From NCBI GenBank assembly GCA_013334865.1, contig JAAXWS010000003.1, forward strand, positions 62,001-126,000: a stretch of DNA of 64,000 nt, in the 5' to 3' direction. How positions within the stretch are numbered: position 1 is the stretch's first letter; every line of letters begins with the position of its first letter. This DNA is from Chlorobiaceae bacterium. Lineage in GTDB: Bacteria; Bacteroidota; Chlorobiia; Chlorobiales; Chlorobiaceae. A model generated the notes under the pieces. It was given only the letters and a program-made list of their open reading frames with translations. It searched no databases and had not been told where the DNA came from. Of the stretch, positions 27,150-35,330 are shown in pieces. The position numbers and the translations under genes are program-made.

Positions 27150-27587
27150 ATGGCAACAAGCACGAAGAGCGGAATGGAACGATTCATCGATCGTTGCCGG
27201 CAGGAGGGCCTGAAGGTCACCCCGCAGCGCATCGCGATCTACCAGGTGCTGATGGCCTCGAGGAACCATCCGTCCGCGGATACCGTCTATCGGGAAATGT
27301 CCGCGACACACCCCACGATTTCGTTCGACACCGTGAACCGGACCCTCCTGACATTTGCCGACATCGGGGTGATCAAGACCGTGGAGTCCTACTCAGGATC
27401 GCGGAGGTTCGATACGGAGACCGCGCCCCACCATCATGTGCACTGCGTGAAATGCGGCAGGATCAGCGATTTCAACGACCAGGGCATAGACACCGTCGAG
27501 GTGCCGGATCGGGTCGTCCGGGATTTCAGCGTCATCGGCCAGCGGATGGTCGTCAGCGGCATCTGCCCGGAATGCGGAGGGAAATAG
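27150..27587 (+). CDS. Fur-family metalloregulator (Fur/PerR-like)
   Basis: 145 aa. Winged-helix N-terminal domain (LKVTPQRIAIYQVL, PSADTVYREM, ISFDTVNRTLLTFADIGVI), then a dimerisation domain with an HHHVHCVKCG metal region and a C-terminal CPECGG, the two CxxC pairs of the structural zinc site. It should bind DNA in response to iron, zinc or peroxide; Fur, Zur and PerR cannot be told apart by eye. It is divergent from the YihY-dnaX operon, with a TATATT element at 27066-27071 in between. Confidence 0.92.
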   Translation: MATSTKSGMERFIDRCRQEGLKVTPQRIAIYQVLMASRNHPSADTVYREMSATHPTISFDTVNRTLLTFADIGVIKTVESYSGSRRFDTETAPHHHVHCVKCGRISDFNDQGIDTVEVPDRVVRDFSVIGQRMVVSGICPECGGK

Positions 27588-27611
27588 TGACGTGGTGCGC
27601 GTCACGTCAAA

Positions 27612-27645
27612 CAAAAAAGCCCGCTTTTCGCGGGCTTTTTTGTTG
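27612..27645. terminator. Bidirectional rho-independent terminator
   Basis: CAAAAAAGCCCGC-TTTT-GCGGGCTTTTTTG stem with runs on both sides, between the convergent Fur-family gene and bchU. Confidence 0.92.
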
Positions 27646-27657
27646 ATGTCTTCACGT

Positions 27658-28677
27658 TCACGCAGGCTTCACGGCCTCGCAGAACAGGTGGTCGTACTTC
27701 CTGACGATGCGCACATTGCCGAAACCGATCGACTCGAGGATGCCCTTGTAGGCTTCCTGCGGCTTGAAGCCGAGCACGGAGAACGGCATGCCTGCGCCGA
27801 GGATGTAGTGGCTCAGGTAGTCGTAGTTCGGATTTACCGGATCGTCGATGATCATGTCGAGGATGATCACCTTGCCTCCTGCCGGCAGGGCATCCCATGC
27901 CTTCCGGCACATCATCTCGGTCAGCTGCGCATTCGCCGAATACAGGATCCTGCAGAACATGACCGCGTCGGCCTGCGGGTAGACGTCACGGTAGATGTCG
28001 ACCGGAGCGCCCTGAAGACGGTCGGCCACACCCTTGGCGGCAGCGTTCTCATTGACGAGTTCGACGGCTCCGGGCAGGTTGAGGATGGTGGAACGCAGCC
28101 CGGTAAACTTCTTGAGGATGGCTGCCGAGATATCGCCGATGCCGCCGCCGACGTCGACGAGGGTCTTCGCGGTGTCCAGCTTCGCCTCCTCGAGCAGGAG
28201 CTTGATGGCGAAATGGGCGTTGCTGCGGTGGATCTCCTCGAAATACCAGTTATCCTCCTTCGTTACCGGCGGATAGGGGACCTCGCCCTTGAAGTTCAGG
28301 TTACCCCTGACGGCATCAGCCATATTCAGGTAGAAGTTATCGGCCAGGTGGGTCATCGCCTTGACGACAGGAACCATGCAGAGGTTCTCGTTCTCGGGGT
28401 TGCCCAGGAACATGTTCCTGGTGAAATCGGTAATCCCCCACTTGCCGTCCTCGTGGGTGGTCATGCCGATCTGGCGGAGCGACTCGAGCAGCATGACGAG
28501 GCGCGGCGGAACCGCAGCCACGTCAGAGGCGATCGCCTCAAGGCTCTTCGGTTCGCCGGAGAGGTGCGTGAAGAGATCGAGTTCGAGGGCTGCCTTCAGG
28601 CAGCCGAGTTCGACGACGCCCTGGAAAATAATCTGGTTCGCCCTGTGGCTCTGTCTCAGTAACTCGTTGGAATTCAT
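27658..28677 (-). CDS. bchU: Bacteriochlorophyllide C-20 methyltransferase
   Basis: 339 aa, closely matching the known Chlorobaculum tepidum BchU: RANQIIFQGVVELGC, QVPYPPVT-like EVPYPPVTKEDNWYFEEIH, FAIKLLLEEAKLD, the SAM-binding VDVGGGIGDISAA, FCRILYSANAQL and DYLSHYILGAGMPFSVLG. It methylates the C-20 meso position in bacteriochlorophyll c/e synthesis, which red-shifts chlorosome absorption. No truncation or frameshift is seen (BchU is disrupted in bacteriochlorophyll d strains), so the gene appears intact. It lies 32 bp downstream of the ArsA-family ATPase gene on the same strand. Confidence 0.96.
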   Translation of the reverse strand: MNSNELLRQSHRANQIIFQGVVELGCLKAALELDLFTHLSGEPKSLEAIASDVAAVPPRLVMLLESLRQIGMTTHEDGKWGITDFTRNMFLGNPENENLCMVPVVKAMTHLADNFYLNMADAVRGNLNFKGEVPYPPVTKEDNWYFEEIHRSNAHFAIKLLLEEAKLDTAKTLVDVGGGIGDISAAILKKFTGLRSTILNLPGAVELVNENAAAKGVADRLQGAPVDIYRDVYPQADAVMFCRILYSANAQLTEMMCRKAWDALPAGGKVIILDMIIDDPVNPNYDYLSHYILGAGMPFSVLGFKPQEAYKGILESIGFGNVRIVRKYDHLFCEAVKPA

Positions 28678-28709
28678 GAGGTTGAGTCTCTTGGGTTATA
28701 GGAATGATA

Positions 28710-29933
28710 TCAGTCGACAGCCCGTTCGTAACGAGCTTCCCGCTGGTGCTCCTTATGGTTGTCCAGGTCGAAGGGGATGTGCAGCCACTTGTCCTGGAAG
28801 TAAGCGTCTCCAGGTTCGAGCCCGGTAAGGCTGATCGGAAGGGTGATGATCTTCCGCTGGTTGCCCATGTGCACGAAAAGCTCGTCGCCGGTCACCCAGA
28901 CATCGATATCTTCCGGGTTGGCGAACATGAGCTTCAGCTGGACCTCGTAAAGTTCCTTTTTCCTCACGAACCTGATCGGCGGCTCGTCGTACATCATGTC
29001 GGCGGGATCGGTATCGCCGTAAATGTCGCGGGCGAAGCGGTCGAGCGCAGGGAGACCGACGACCTCCTGATCGTACATCTTCAGCTTCATGACCGGCAGC
29101 GGCGAGAACCCGGCCTCGATCTGCCCGAGGTACTTCTGCTGGATCCCCTTCCACTTCTCGAGGTAGCCGCTCTCCTCGTTGATGTCGAGCAGGCGGTTGA
29201 CCAGCACCATGTCCACCTTGAAGCCGTAGAGGTTCAGGTAGGTCAGGGCCCGCATGGTCTCCTTGATCGACATCTTCTCGGCGTTCATGACCAGCCTGAC
29301 GGTCGACTTGAGGTTGTCGGTCAGGATCTCGCGGATCCCCTCGAGCTCCTCGAAAACGTTGTCGACCGAGTCGATGGCCGCTTCCGGCGGAATGTACTGG
29401 GCGATTTTGTCCGACATTTTCGACAGCGGCTTGCTGAGCGGACGGACGATATACTTGGTGACGTTCTTGACGGCCTTGATGCCCCAGGAGAGGGTATCGG
29501 GAAGGGAGAGCAGGCGGAGGGTCTCGCCGGTCGGCGCCGTGTCGAGGACGAGCGCATCATACTCGCCGGAGTTCTTGTAACGTTTGATCCTCAGCAGGGA
29601 GAAAAGCTCCTCCATGCCGGGGAGGATCGTCATCTCGTCGGTCATGACCCCGGAAGCCCCCTGGGCCATGAAAATCCTGGAATAGAATTTCTGCACCTCG
29701 TGCCAGTTCTCCTTCAGGTCGACATAGGGGTTGACCTCGATAGCGTGGAGGTTCTCCCGGATCTTGGTGGGCTCGGCGCCGAGGGGAATGTTGAAAGAGT
29801 CGGAAAGGCTGTGGGCAGGATCGGTCGAAAGGATCAGGGTGCGGTATCCAAGCTGTGACAGCCGGACGGCAGTCGCGGCCGAAACGCTGGTCTTACCCAC
29901 GCCCCCCTTACCCGTAAATGTTAGAATTCGCAC
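28710..29933 (-). CDS. ArsA/GET3-family ATPase with C-terminal HSP20-like domain
   Basis: 407 aa. N-terminal deviant Walker A FTGKGGVGKTS, the switch STDPAHSLSDSF, VLDTAPTGETLRLL and the nucleotide-binding LVNRLL segment define the ArsA/GET3 group. The last about 90 residues (YEVQLKLMFANPEDIDVWVTGDELFVHMG...) fit the ArsA_HSP20 domain found in photosynthetic bacteria. No arsenite-pump genes are near. The position directly before bchU, in a likely operon, suggests a pigment- or membrane-related role rather than arsenic resistance; that is inference. Confidence 0.9.
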   Translation of the reverse strand: MRILTFTGKGGVGKTSVSAATAVRLSQLGYRTLILSTDPAHSLSDSFNIPLGAEPTKIRENLHAIEVNPYVDLKENWHEVQKFYSRIFMAQGASGVMTDEMTILPGMEELFSLLRIKRYKNSGEYDALVLDTAPTGETLRLLSLPDTLSWGIKAVKNVTKYIVRPLSKPLSKMSDKIAQYIPPEAAIDSVDNVFEELEGIREILTDNLKSTVRLVMNAEKMSIKETMRALTYLNLYGFKVDMVLVNRLLDINEESGYLEKWKGIQQKYLGQIEAGFSPLPVMKLKMYDQEVVGLPALDRFARDIYGDTDPADMMYDEPPIRFVRKKELYEVQLKLMFANPEDIDVWVTGDELFVHMGNQRKIITLPISLTGLEPGDAYFQDKWLHIPFDLDNHKEHQREARYERAVD

Positions 29934-30240
29934 GCTGTTACAGGATTTGACAGGATTTGAAATAGGTGTTCATCCATCCTTCATGCTTTTTCCTCCAGGG
30001 CAGCCTCACCCCCGTCGACGTCCCGGAGGAACCGTCCTCGACCGTAAGGGTATACCGGAAGAAGAAGTCGCAATATATCACGCCATCCGACAAGAACAAA
30101 GGAAGTAACCGGTCAACCCCGTCGAAAGCGGTGTCTGATCAGGCTGGCCGCTTTTCGGCATGGAAACAGTCGGGCGGGCTCCTCGTGATCCTGACGCCGG
30201 CCTGTCGACCTGCCGGTATCGCAGGAAGAGGTGTTGAGGT
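29934..30240. other. Intergenic region of 307 bp
   Basis: Contains a short direct repeat (ACAGGATTTG twice, near 29940-29959) upstream of the ArsA-family gene. Otherwise no convincing gene or terminator was seen. A plus-strand open frame across it lacks start and composition support. Confidence 0.5.
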
Positions 30241-30939
30241 TCAGATATCGATGAACTGCCTGACGATCGACTTGATCTCGAATTCATACAGCGAGCAGAA
30301 TCCGTCGCTGTACGGGTGCAACTGAGCCGACACCTCAAGCGACACCATGCCATGGAGCCTGCTTCTGATCACCATGGCAAGGGTGTGGATGAGCAGGTCT
30401 TCCTTCGACATGGAAGAGGCCCCCAAGAAATAGCCCTCGAAGGCTGACGCGTCGAGCAGGGGCATGGTGTCAACATTCAGCAGCTTTGCGGCCCGGAGCT
30501 CCCTGAGCACACCGACCAGTGGACTGATGGAACGCATCATGAACGGGCGGAGTATCTCCAGGGATTGTTGATAACCGGGCACCGGGGGGCCGAAAAGCAG
30601 GGTGTATGGTTCAGGATAGCGCATCGCCCACTCGCGGTAGGCCATGCCGGTTGCCATGAATCGTTGCAGGAACTGCCCGACACCGGGAAAGGAGTCCCTG
30701 GCACTGATCTGGTAGTCACCGAATGAAGAGTGGGCGTCAATGAGCATTGCCGTCACCAGGTCATTGAGCCCGGGGAAATAGATGCCGATCTCTTCGCTCC
30801 TGATCTTGAGCTCTCTGGCGATGACCTCCAGCGATATCGAAGCGACACCGGATACCGAGACCTGCCGCCATGCGGCATCCTTGACCTCCTGCTGAAGAGT
30901 CGGGAGTTGCCTGGAAATGGAAAACGTAGTCATGGCCAT
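30241..30939 (-). CDS. TetR-family regulator (paralogue of 34445-35176), atypical helix-turn-helix
   Basis: 232 aa. The N-terminal domain ASISLEVIARELKIRSEEIGIYFPGLNDLV aligns with the TetR HTH, but the recognition part reads EEIGIYF where family members have a Y-x-(H/Y)-F pattern. The C-terminal domain contains EPYTLLFGPPVPGY and RLHGMVSLEV, which match the neighbouring TetR protein (RYELLFGNPIPGY, RLHGLVSLEL). The two are clear paralogues. Ligand and targets are unknown. It lies downstream of a 484-bp gap and has no operon partner. Confidence 0.85.
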   Translation of the reverse strand: MAMTTFSISRQLPTLQQEVKDAAWRQVSVSGVASISLEVIARELKIRSEEIGIYFPGLNDLVTAMLIDAHSSFGDYQISARDSFPGVGQFLQRFMATGMAYREWAMRYPEPYTLLFGPPVPGYQQSLEILRPFMMRSISPLVGVLRELRAAKLLNVDTMPLLDASAFEGYFLGASSMSKEDLLIHTLAMVIRSRLHGMVSLEVSAQLHPYSDGFCSLYEFEIKSIVRQFIDI

Positions 30940-31423
30940 TCATGATTAATGCACATGGAACTCATAAATCAAGTATACCAAACAAACCATTAACAATAAA
31001 ATAATATATACACCCCGATACTGCAGGAAGCCCGGTCAATGATCGGCGAGATTGGGGGTTTCAACGAATCTTGAACGAAAGATACGGTAAAATGGCCGGC
31101 CCTCAGCAACCATATCAGCACCTGGGAATCAGCCTCACCGGCCCGGAACTCCCGAGAATTTCATCGTATATCGGCAACCCGACGGAGAGGGGAGCGTGAT
31201 CTCCCGAAAGTGGTTTCGGGCGCGTCCCGCATCGGCGTCGATGATGCCTGCGGGACCGGGGTTCGGGCATCTGCTTCCGGATGATACGGGGCATGTGGTT
31301 GGGTATATGCAATACCATGCCATCACCCTCATCACTCTTCCAGTGGATGACAGGCGCTCTTTCGGAATTCGCCAGGGCGGTGCGTATCTGAGGCAAACAG
31401 GGTTGCCGGTTAATAGGGCCTGC
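30940..31423. other. Intergenic region of 484 bp
   Basis: AT-rich upstream of the TetR gene (30950-31015), then mixed composition. A 93-codon minus-strand frame at 31115-31396 is rich in Arg/Pro/His, as expected from a chance frame, and no gene is called. Confidence 0.5.
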
Positions 31424-31870
31424 CTATCTTATCCGGATATCAAGCGCGATTTCAGGCCGATCGACAACGAATTTCGCATCTTCGAAGGATGGCGGACCGA
31501 ATTTCGGCTTCGGGTTGTTCGAAGCGCCAACGCCCTCCTTCGGGATCCCCAGGAAGTTCGTATCCAGTTTCCCGTTACGGTTCTCGTCCTGGAAAACGGC
31601 AACGGCATAGGTACCATACGGAACCGGCTCCAGAAGATGGACGGAAGTCTCCCCTTCGGCAGAAACAACGGCTCTCGAGAACGCAAGCTCCGTTTTGCCG
31701 GGAAATCCCGTTTTCGAATTGAAAAGGGCGATACGGATTTCACCGTTGCCGCTACGCACGCCGGACAGGGTCAGCTTGATGCGGCCGGCTGGAAACTCAC
31801 GCTCATCGGCATGGAGAACCGCCAGACTGACGGCAAGCATCATGGACAGCAGGACCAAGGTTTTCATCAT
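31424..31870 (-). CDS. Exported DUF2141-family protein
   Basis: 148 aa with a signal peptide (KTLVLLSMMLAVSLAVLHA). The mature domain has ALFNSKTGFPGK, YGTYAVAVFQDENRNGKLDTNFLGIPKEG and FGPPSFEDAKF, the hallmark pattern of DUF2141. The molecular function is not established. It begins 10 bp after the stop of the FAD-dependent desaturase-like gene, so it is almost certainly co-transcribed and may act with a lipid or isoprenoid product. Confidence 0.88.
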   Translation of the reverse strand: MMKTLVLLSMMLAVSLAVLHADEREFPAGRIKLTLSGVRSGNGEIRIALFNSKTGFPGKTELAFSRAVVSAEGETSVHLLEPVPYGTYAVAVFQDENRNGKLDTNFLGIPKEGVGASNNPKPKFGPPSFEDAKFVVDRPEIALDIRIR

Positions 31871-31879
31871 GGAGTTATG

Positions 31880-33388
31880 TCAAGATTTGGAAGCGAGTAT
31901 CCCGGCCGCGCAAGACCATCCGCCGAGTATCGCTCCGGTAAATCCGCCGCCAGGCCTGGACCAGGCCGACGCGAAATAGAGGCCGGGCACAGGAGAACGG
32001 TGTTCGAGCCGATTCATCCCTGCCTGGGAGGGAATCTGGGCATAACCGGTTGCGACACCTCCCGGATTGCCGGTGAATCGCTGCACGGTTTTCGCCGTAC
32101 CGACCTCGGCATATTCGATCTCCCCGGCGATGCCGGGGAGGACGCGGTCAAGACGCCCGATGAGCAGCCCTGCGACCTCATCCTTCTTTCTCCGGTAAGC
32201 CTCGTCGTCGAGCCCCTCCCATTCGTCGATGTAGTCGACGGTCGTGATGACTCCGAAGCTCTTCCCTTCGGCACCTAGCCCGGAATCTATCCGGCTGTAG
32301 TCCACAAACGCAAAACCCCGCTTGTCGAATCCGGGGCGTCTGGACGGCGACTGTGCCTTCAGCGACAAAGCACCGTCGCCAAGGATAAAGGTCGAGTAGG
32401 CCCGGTTGCCAAACGCGGCAAGGTCGCGTCGAAAGCCAAGGTACACCGACAGCCAGGCAACCCCGGGCGTCAACCCGCCTGTCCTTCGTTTCAGAAGGTC
32501 GCGCTCCCGATCGGGAAGCATCGTTTCGACCAGTGGCGGCGCGGCATTGGCCACGACCGTCCCGGACCTTGCGATCTGCTCGTCACCCTCCTTCTTCCTG
32601 AAGGCGACCCCCACGGCCCGGCCCTCTTCCGTCAGGATCCTCGTGACCTTCGAATCGAGCAGCACCAGCCCGCCGTTCTCCCTGATGACCGAGGCGAGGT
32701 AGTCCGACAGGCGCTGGGATCCGCCCTTGATGAAATGGCCACCACCACGGTAATAACTGGACTGGGCCATGCTGTAGTAGAGCAGCGAGAGGGTATAGGG
32801 ATCGTCATGGTAATAGGGATAGTTCGCCAGGAGCGCGACCTTCAGCTCTTCATCGCCGATGATGGTGTCGACGAACTCTCCGAGCGTGCGCTTATGCAGG
32901 ACAGCAAGCTTCGGGTAGAGCAAGGGAAAGGCAGGATAGAGCAGCTTCGTGAGGAACCTGTTCGCCGGCAGGCGGTCGACTTCGTCCCGAAGGGCATGAA
33001 TGGTCGAAAAAAAGGTCCGTATCCCCTTCGCTTCCGACGGAAAGGCCTTGACGAAAACCTCGATGGCCGCGCCGGTTTCGTCAGGCACCACCAGGTCGGT
33101 CCGGGAAGTCACGACCCGGTAGAACTCGGGAAGCCTGATGAAGTCAACCTTGTCAAAGACCCCGAGTTCCCTGAAGATCGTGGTTTTGGTATCGGAGGCA
33201 TCGAGGCCGTCTAGTTCATGCAGCCCAGCCTCGACCAGGAAACCTTTTCGCCTGAAGGTCGTTGCGCAACCACCGGGCACCGAATGCTGTTCGAGAAGCA
33301 GTACCTTCCGCCCCTGCCTGGCAAGCCGGGCTCCGGCGGTCAGTCCGCCGAGCCCGCCACCGATGATGATGACGTCGCTGTTGTCCAT
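31880..33388 (-). CDS. Phytoene desaturase/carotene isomerase-like FAD oxidoreductase
   Basis: 502 aa from ATG 33388. The dinucleotide-binding IIGGGLGGLTAGARLARQG at the N-terminus is followed by the family signature VPGGCATTF, GGSQRLSDYL and a C-terminal ASAWSRPGGGFTGAILGGW, as in CrtI/CrtH (carotene cis-trans isomerase) and retinol-saturase-like enzymes. It would act on a membrane isoprenoid or carotenoid. The exact reaction cannot be assigned, since green sulfur bacteria have several relatives. It is embedded in an operon of regulators (TetR, TfoX-like, Crp/Fnr) and a DUF2141 protein. Confidence 0.85.
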   Translation of the reverse strand: MDNSDVIIIGGGLGGLTAGARLARQGRKVLLLEQHSVPGGCATTFRRKGFLVEAGLHELDGLDASDTKTTIFRELGVFDKVDFIRLPEFYRVVTSRTDLVVPDETGAAIEVFVKAFPSEAKGIRTFFSTIHALRDEVDRLPANRFLTKLLYPAFPLLYPKLAVLHKRTLGEFVDTIIGDEELKVALLANYPYYHDDPYTLSLLYYSMAQSSYYRGGGHFIKGGSQRLSDYLASVIRENGGLVLLDSKVTRILTEEGRAVGVAFRKKEGDEQIARSGTVVANAAPPLVETMLPDRERDLLKRRTGGLTPGVAWLSVYLGFRRDLAAFGNRAYSTFILGDGALSLKAQSPSRRPGFDKRGFAFVDYSRIDSGLGAEGKSFGVITTVDYIDEWEGLDDEAYRRKKDEVAGLLIGRLDRVLPGIAGEIEYAEVGTAKTVQRFTGNPGGVATGYAQIPSQAGMNRLEHRSPVPGLYFASAWSRPGGGFTGAILGGWSCAAGILASKS

Positions 33389-33475
33389 GAGGGTGCCAGT
33401 TTGATTGGAAAATGCCCGAGTTGCTTTCACAAAGGAAAAGCTATGTCATGCAGGCATCGGATCCATTGACCGATG

Positions 33476-34099
33476 TCACATTCGGCCGCCCTTGCTGAGT
33501 CGCTGGCGGATGCGGCTGAGAGTTTCCCTTTCCATGCCGAGATAGGAAGCAAGATGGTAGAGCGGAACACGGTCAAAGATGCCGGGATTTTCCCGCAAGA
33601 GGCAGAGATAGCGCTCCATGCCGTCCATGAAGAGGAACTTCTCAAGCCGGTCGGTGACCATGCAGGCGAACCGCTCGGCCATAAGCCGACCGAGACGTTC
33701 CCAGTTTTTCGACCGGTCATAAGCCTGCGACAGGATGTCGTGGCCGAAACTGACCAGCTGGGCCTTTTCGAGCGCCTGGATGTAATACCTTCCGGGGCTC
33801 TGTGACAGGAAGCACCCGAAATCGGCCATGAACTCGTGCTCGGTGAAAAAATGGATGTTAACCTCCTTGCCGTCCAGGATGCAGAACATCCGGAACACCC
33901 CTGTAGCGATGAACGAAAGCTCGCGGCAACGCTCCCCTGCCTTGAGGACGTAATCATCCCTGTCGATGCCTTTCTCGACAAGGAATGGCCTGAAGAACTC
34001 GATATCGGATTCCTCAAGGAAGGGATGGTTGTGTTCAAGCCACGATTTCAAGTCGAGTATTCCTGCCATCATTGAAGATCGGATAGGTTGATCGGTCAC
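33476..34099 (-). CDS. Crp/Fnr-family transcription regulator
   Basis: 207 aa from GTG 34099, whose first base overlaps the stop of the upstream gene (GTGA, 4 bp). The N-terminal cyclic-nucleotide-binding fold includes FFRPFLVEKG...VLKAGERC..L.FIATGVFRMF. The C-terminal HTH (YHLASYLGMERETLSRIRQRL) is of the Crp type. No Fnr-like cysteine cluster is seen. It probably controls this operon or redox/light genes, but targets are unknown. ATG 34072 is an alternative start. Confidence 0.88.
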   Translation of the reverse strand: MTDQPIRSSMMAGILDLKSWLEHNHPFLEESDIEFFRPFLVEKGIDRDDYVLKAGERCRELSFIATGVFRMFCILDGKEVNIHFFTEHEFMADFGCFLSQSPGRYYIQALEKAQLVSFGHDILSQAYDRSKNWERLGRLMAERFACMVTDRLEKFLFMDGMERYLCLLRENPGIFDRVPLYHLASYLGMERETLSRIRQRLSKGGRM

Positions 34100-34467
34100 A
34101 AAGCTGATCCGTCTTGAGCCATAACGCTACCTGCGCGGCGAAGGGCATAGCTGTATGCGGACTCCCAGATGACGTGATCGGCAAAGGAGGAACCGAACCG
34201 CTCCCTGAAAACCTGCACCCACTCCGCCATGCTGAATTTGCCTCCCAAAGGGGTGAAGGGTTCTACACCAGGCTCACGCAGCCGTTCCCGGGCTATCGGA
34301 CGCTCAAGCCTGAAAGCAACTCCGTTATCGTAAAGGCAGGCGAACAGGGTGTTGTTGACATACCAGGCCGGATAGCCGAGCAGATCACCTGAGGTTACAT
34401 CGGGCATGGAAACGAACAGCTTTCCGAGCGCCTGGCGAAGATTCTCATCGAATCGAGGGCTGAACAT
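34096..34467 (-). CDS. TfoX N-terminal domain-like small protein
   Basis: 123 aa from ATG 34467, chosen for the GGGAGG upstream and because longer forms run into the TetR gene. Segments LFACLYDNGVAFRL, EPFTPLGGKFSMAEWVQV and an N-terminal helix with SMPDVTSG resemble the TfoX N-terminal fold, although no competence function is implied. It overlaps the TetR gene by 23 bp and the Crp/Fnr gene by 4 bp, so all three are translationally coupled. Confidence 0.65.
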   Translation of the reverse strand: MFSPRFDENLRQALGKLFVSMPDVTSGDLLGYPAWYVNNTLFACLYDNGVAFRLERPIARERLREPGVEPFTPLGGKFSMAEWVQVFRERFGSSFADHVIWESAYSYALRRAGSVMAQDGSAL

Positions 34468-35176
34468 CGGATCCTCCCATACGGTTACTGTTGACAAATT
34501 GCCTGACGATAAGCTCGAGCTCGACCTCGTAGAGTGCCTGCGCACTGCCTTGCCTGCCAGCAAACATGCCGGCCAGCTCGAGGGAGACCAAACCGTGCAG
34601 CCGGCTCCAGATCAGGACGGCAACGGCATCTGTCAGGAGTTCCACAGGATTCTGGCCGGCCGGCAGGTCCTGCATCCGATCCGGCGGAGGCAACATCGCC
34701 AGCATCGAATCGGGCACCTGCAGCATCCCGACGGAATGAAGCTCCCCGATGAGCTGCAACAGCGCACAGTTGGACTGGTGCAAGGCCGCATGAAACTCAT
34801 GCTCAGGGAACCGGTAACCGGGAATCGGATTGCCGAACAGGAGCTCATACCGCTGGGGAAAATCCAGGGCCCAATCACGGAAAGCCCTGGCGAGGGCGAA
34901 CATGCGCTCCACCAATCGTTCCGGACCCGGGTATCCCGAGGCCACCTCGTTATGATACTGCCCGTATACGGCGAACGCATCGACCATCAGGGAGGTGACC
35001 AGCGCGTCACGGTCAGCGAAATAGTTGTAGATGGCAGGGGCCGAGATATTCAGCTCCCGGGCGATGCTCCTCAGGGAGAGCGACGCAGCCCCCGTTTCAC
35101 TGATCTGTTTCCAGGCGACCGCCTTGATGGCCTCCTGAAGGTTGGGGATCTGTCTTGATTTGAGTGGGCGAACCAC
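34445..35176 (-). CDS. TetR-family transcription regulator
   Basis: 243 aa from GTG 35176, supported by AAGGAG five bases upstream. Canonical HTH: ASLSLRSIARELNISAPAIYNYFADRDALV. The C-terminal ligand domain holds YELLFGNPIPGYRF and WSRLHGLVSLEL. It is first in a coupled operon with a TfoX-like protein, a Crp/Fnr regulator, a desaturase-like enzyme and DUF2141. Palindromes immediately upstream (35199-35239) suggest autoregulation. The ligand may be a lipid or isoprenoid, judging from the enzyme; that is inference. Confidence 0.92.
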   Translation of the reverse strand: MVRPLKSRQIPNLQEAIKAVAWKQISETGAASLSLRSIARELNISAPAIYNYFADRDALVTSLMVDAFAVYGQYHNEVASGYPGPERLVERMFALARAFRDWALDFPQRYELLFGNPIPGYRFPEHEFHAALHQSNCALLQLIGELHSVGMLQVPDSMLAMLPPPDRMQDLPAGQNPVELLTDAVAVLIWSRLHGLVSLELAGMFAGRQGSAQALYEVELELIVRQFVNSNRMGGSDVQPSIR

Positions 35177-35198
35177 GGGGACTCCTTATCGGTGTTTT

Positions 35199-35239
35199 TT
35201 TACACTATAAATTTACATATGCAATTTACAGCGTAAATT
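35199..35239. promoter_or_regulatory. Twin TTTAC-N3-(G/A)TAAA palindromes, likely TetR operators
   Basis: A perfect site AATTTAC-AGC-GTAAATT at 35223-35239 and a near-perfect TTTAC-ACT-ATAAA at 35199-35211 lie 26 bp apart centre to centre, 23 bp and more upstream of the GTG start of the TetR gene. This is the usual arrangement for autoregulation by a TetR protein. Confidence 0.6.
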
Positions 35240-35330
35240 TTAAAACGACAAACAGAATTTCCGGCTCAGCCAGAGAGCTTGCCGGGAAAATATCGCAACG
35301 GGCAGGGAGGGCGGGTGGAACGGGTCTGGG

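Noticed and set aside
27150-27587. Assigning the regulator specifically as Fur, Zur or PerR
   Set aside because: The CxxC pairs and His-rich site are shared by all three groups; specificity cannot be read by eye.
27592-28662. 356-codon plus-strand frame antisense to bchU
   Set aside because: Mirrors BchU codons; no start-site support, and it covers the bidirectional terminator.
31115-31396. 93-codon minus-strand frame in a 484-bp gap
   Set aside because: Arg/Pro/His-rich, no recognisable domain, no ribosome binding site; treated as chance.
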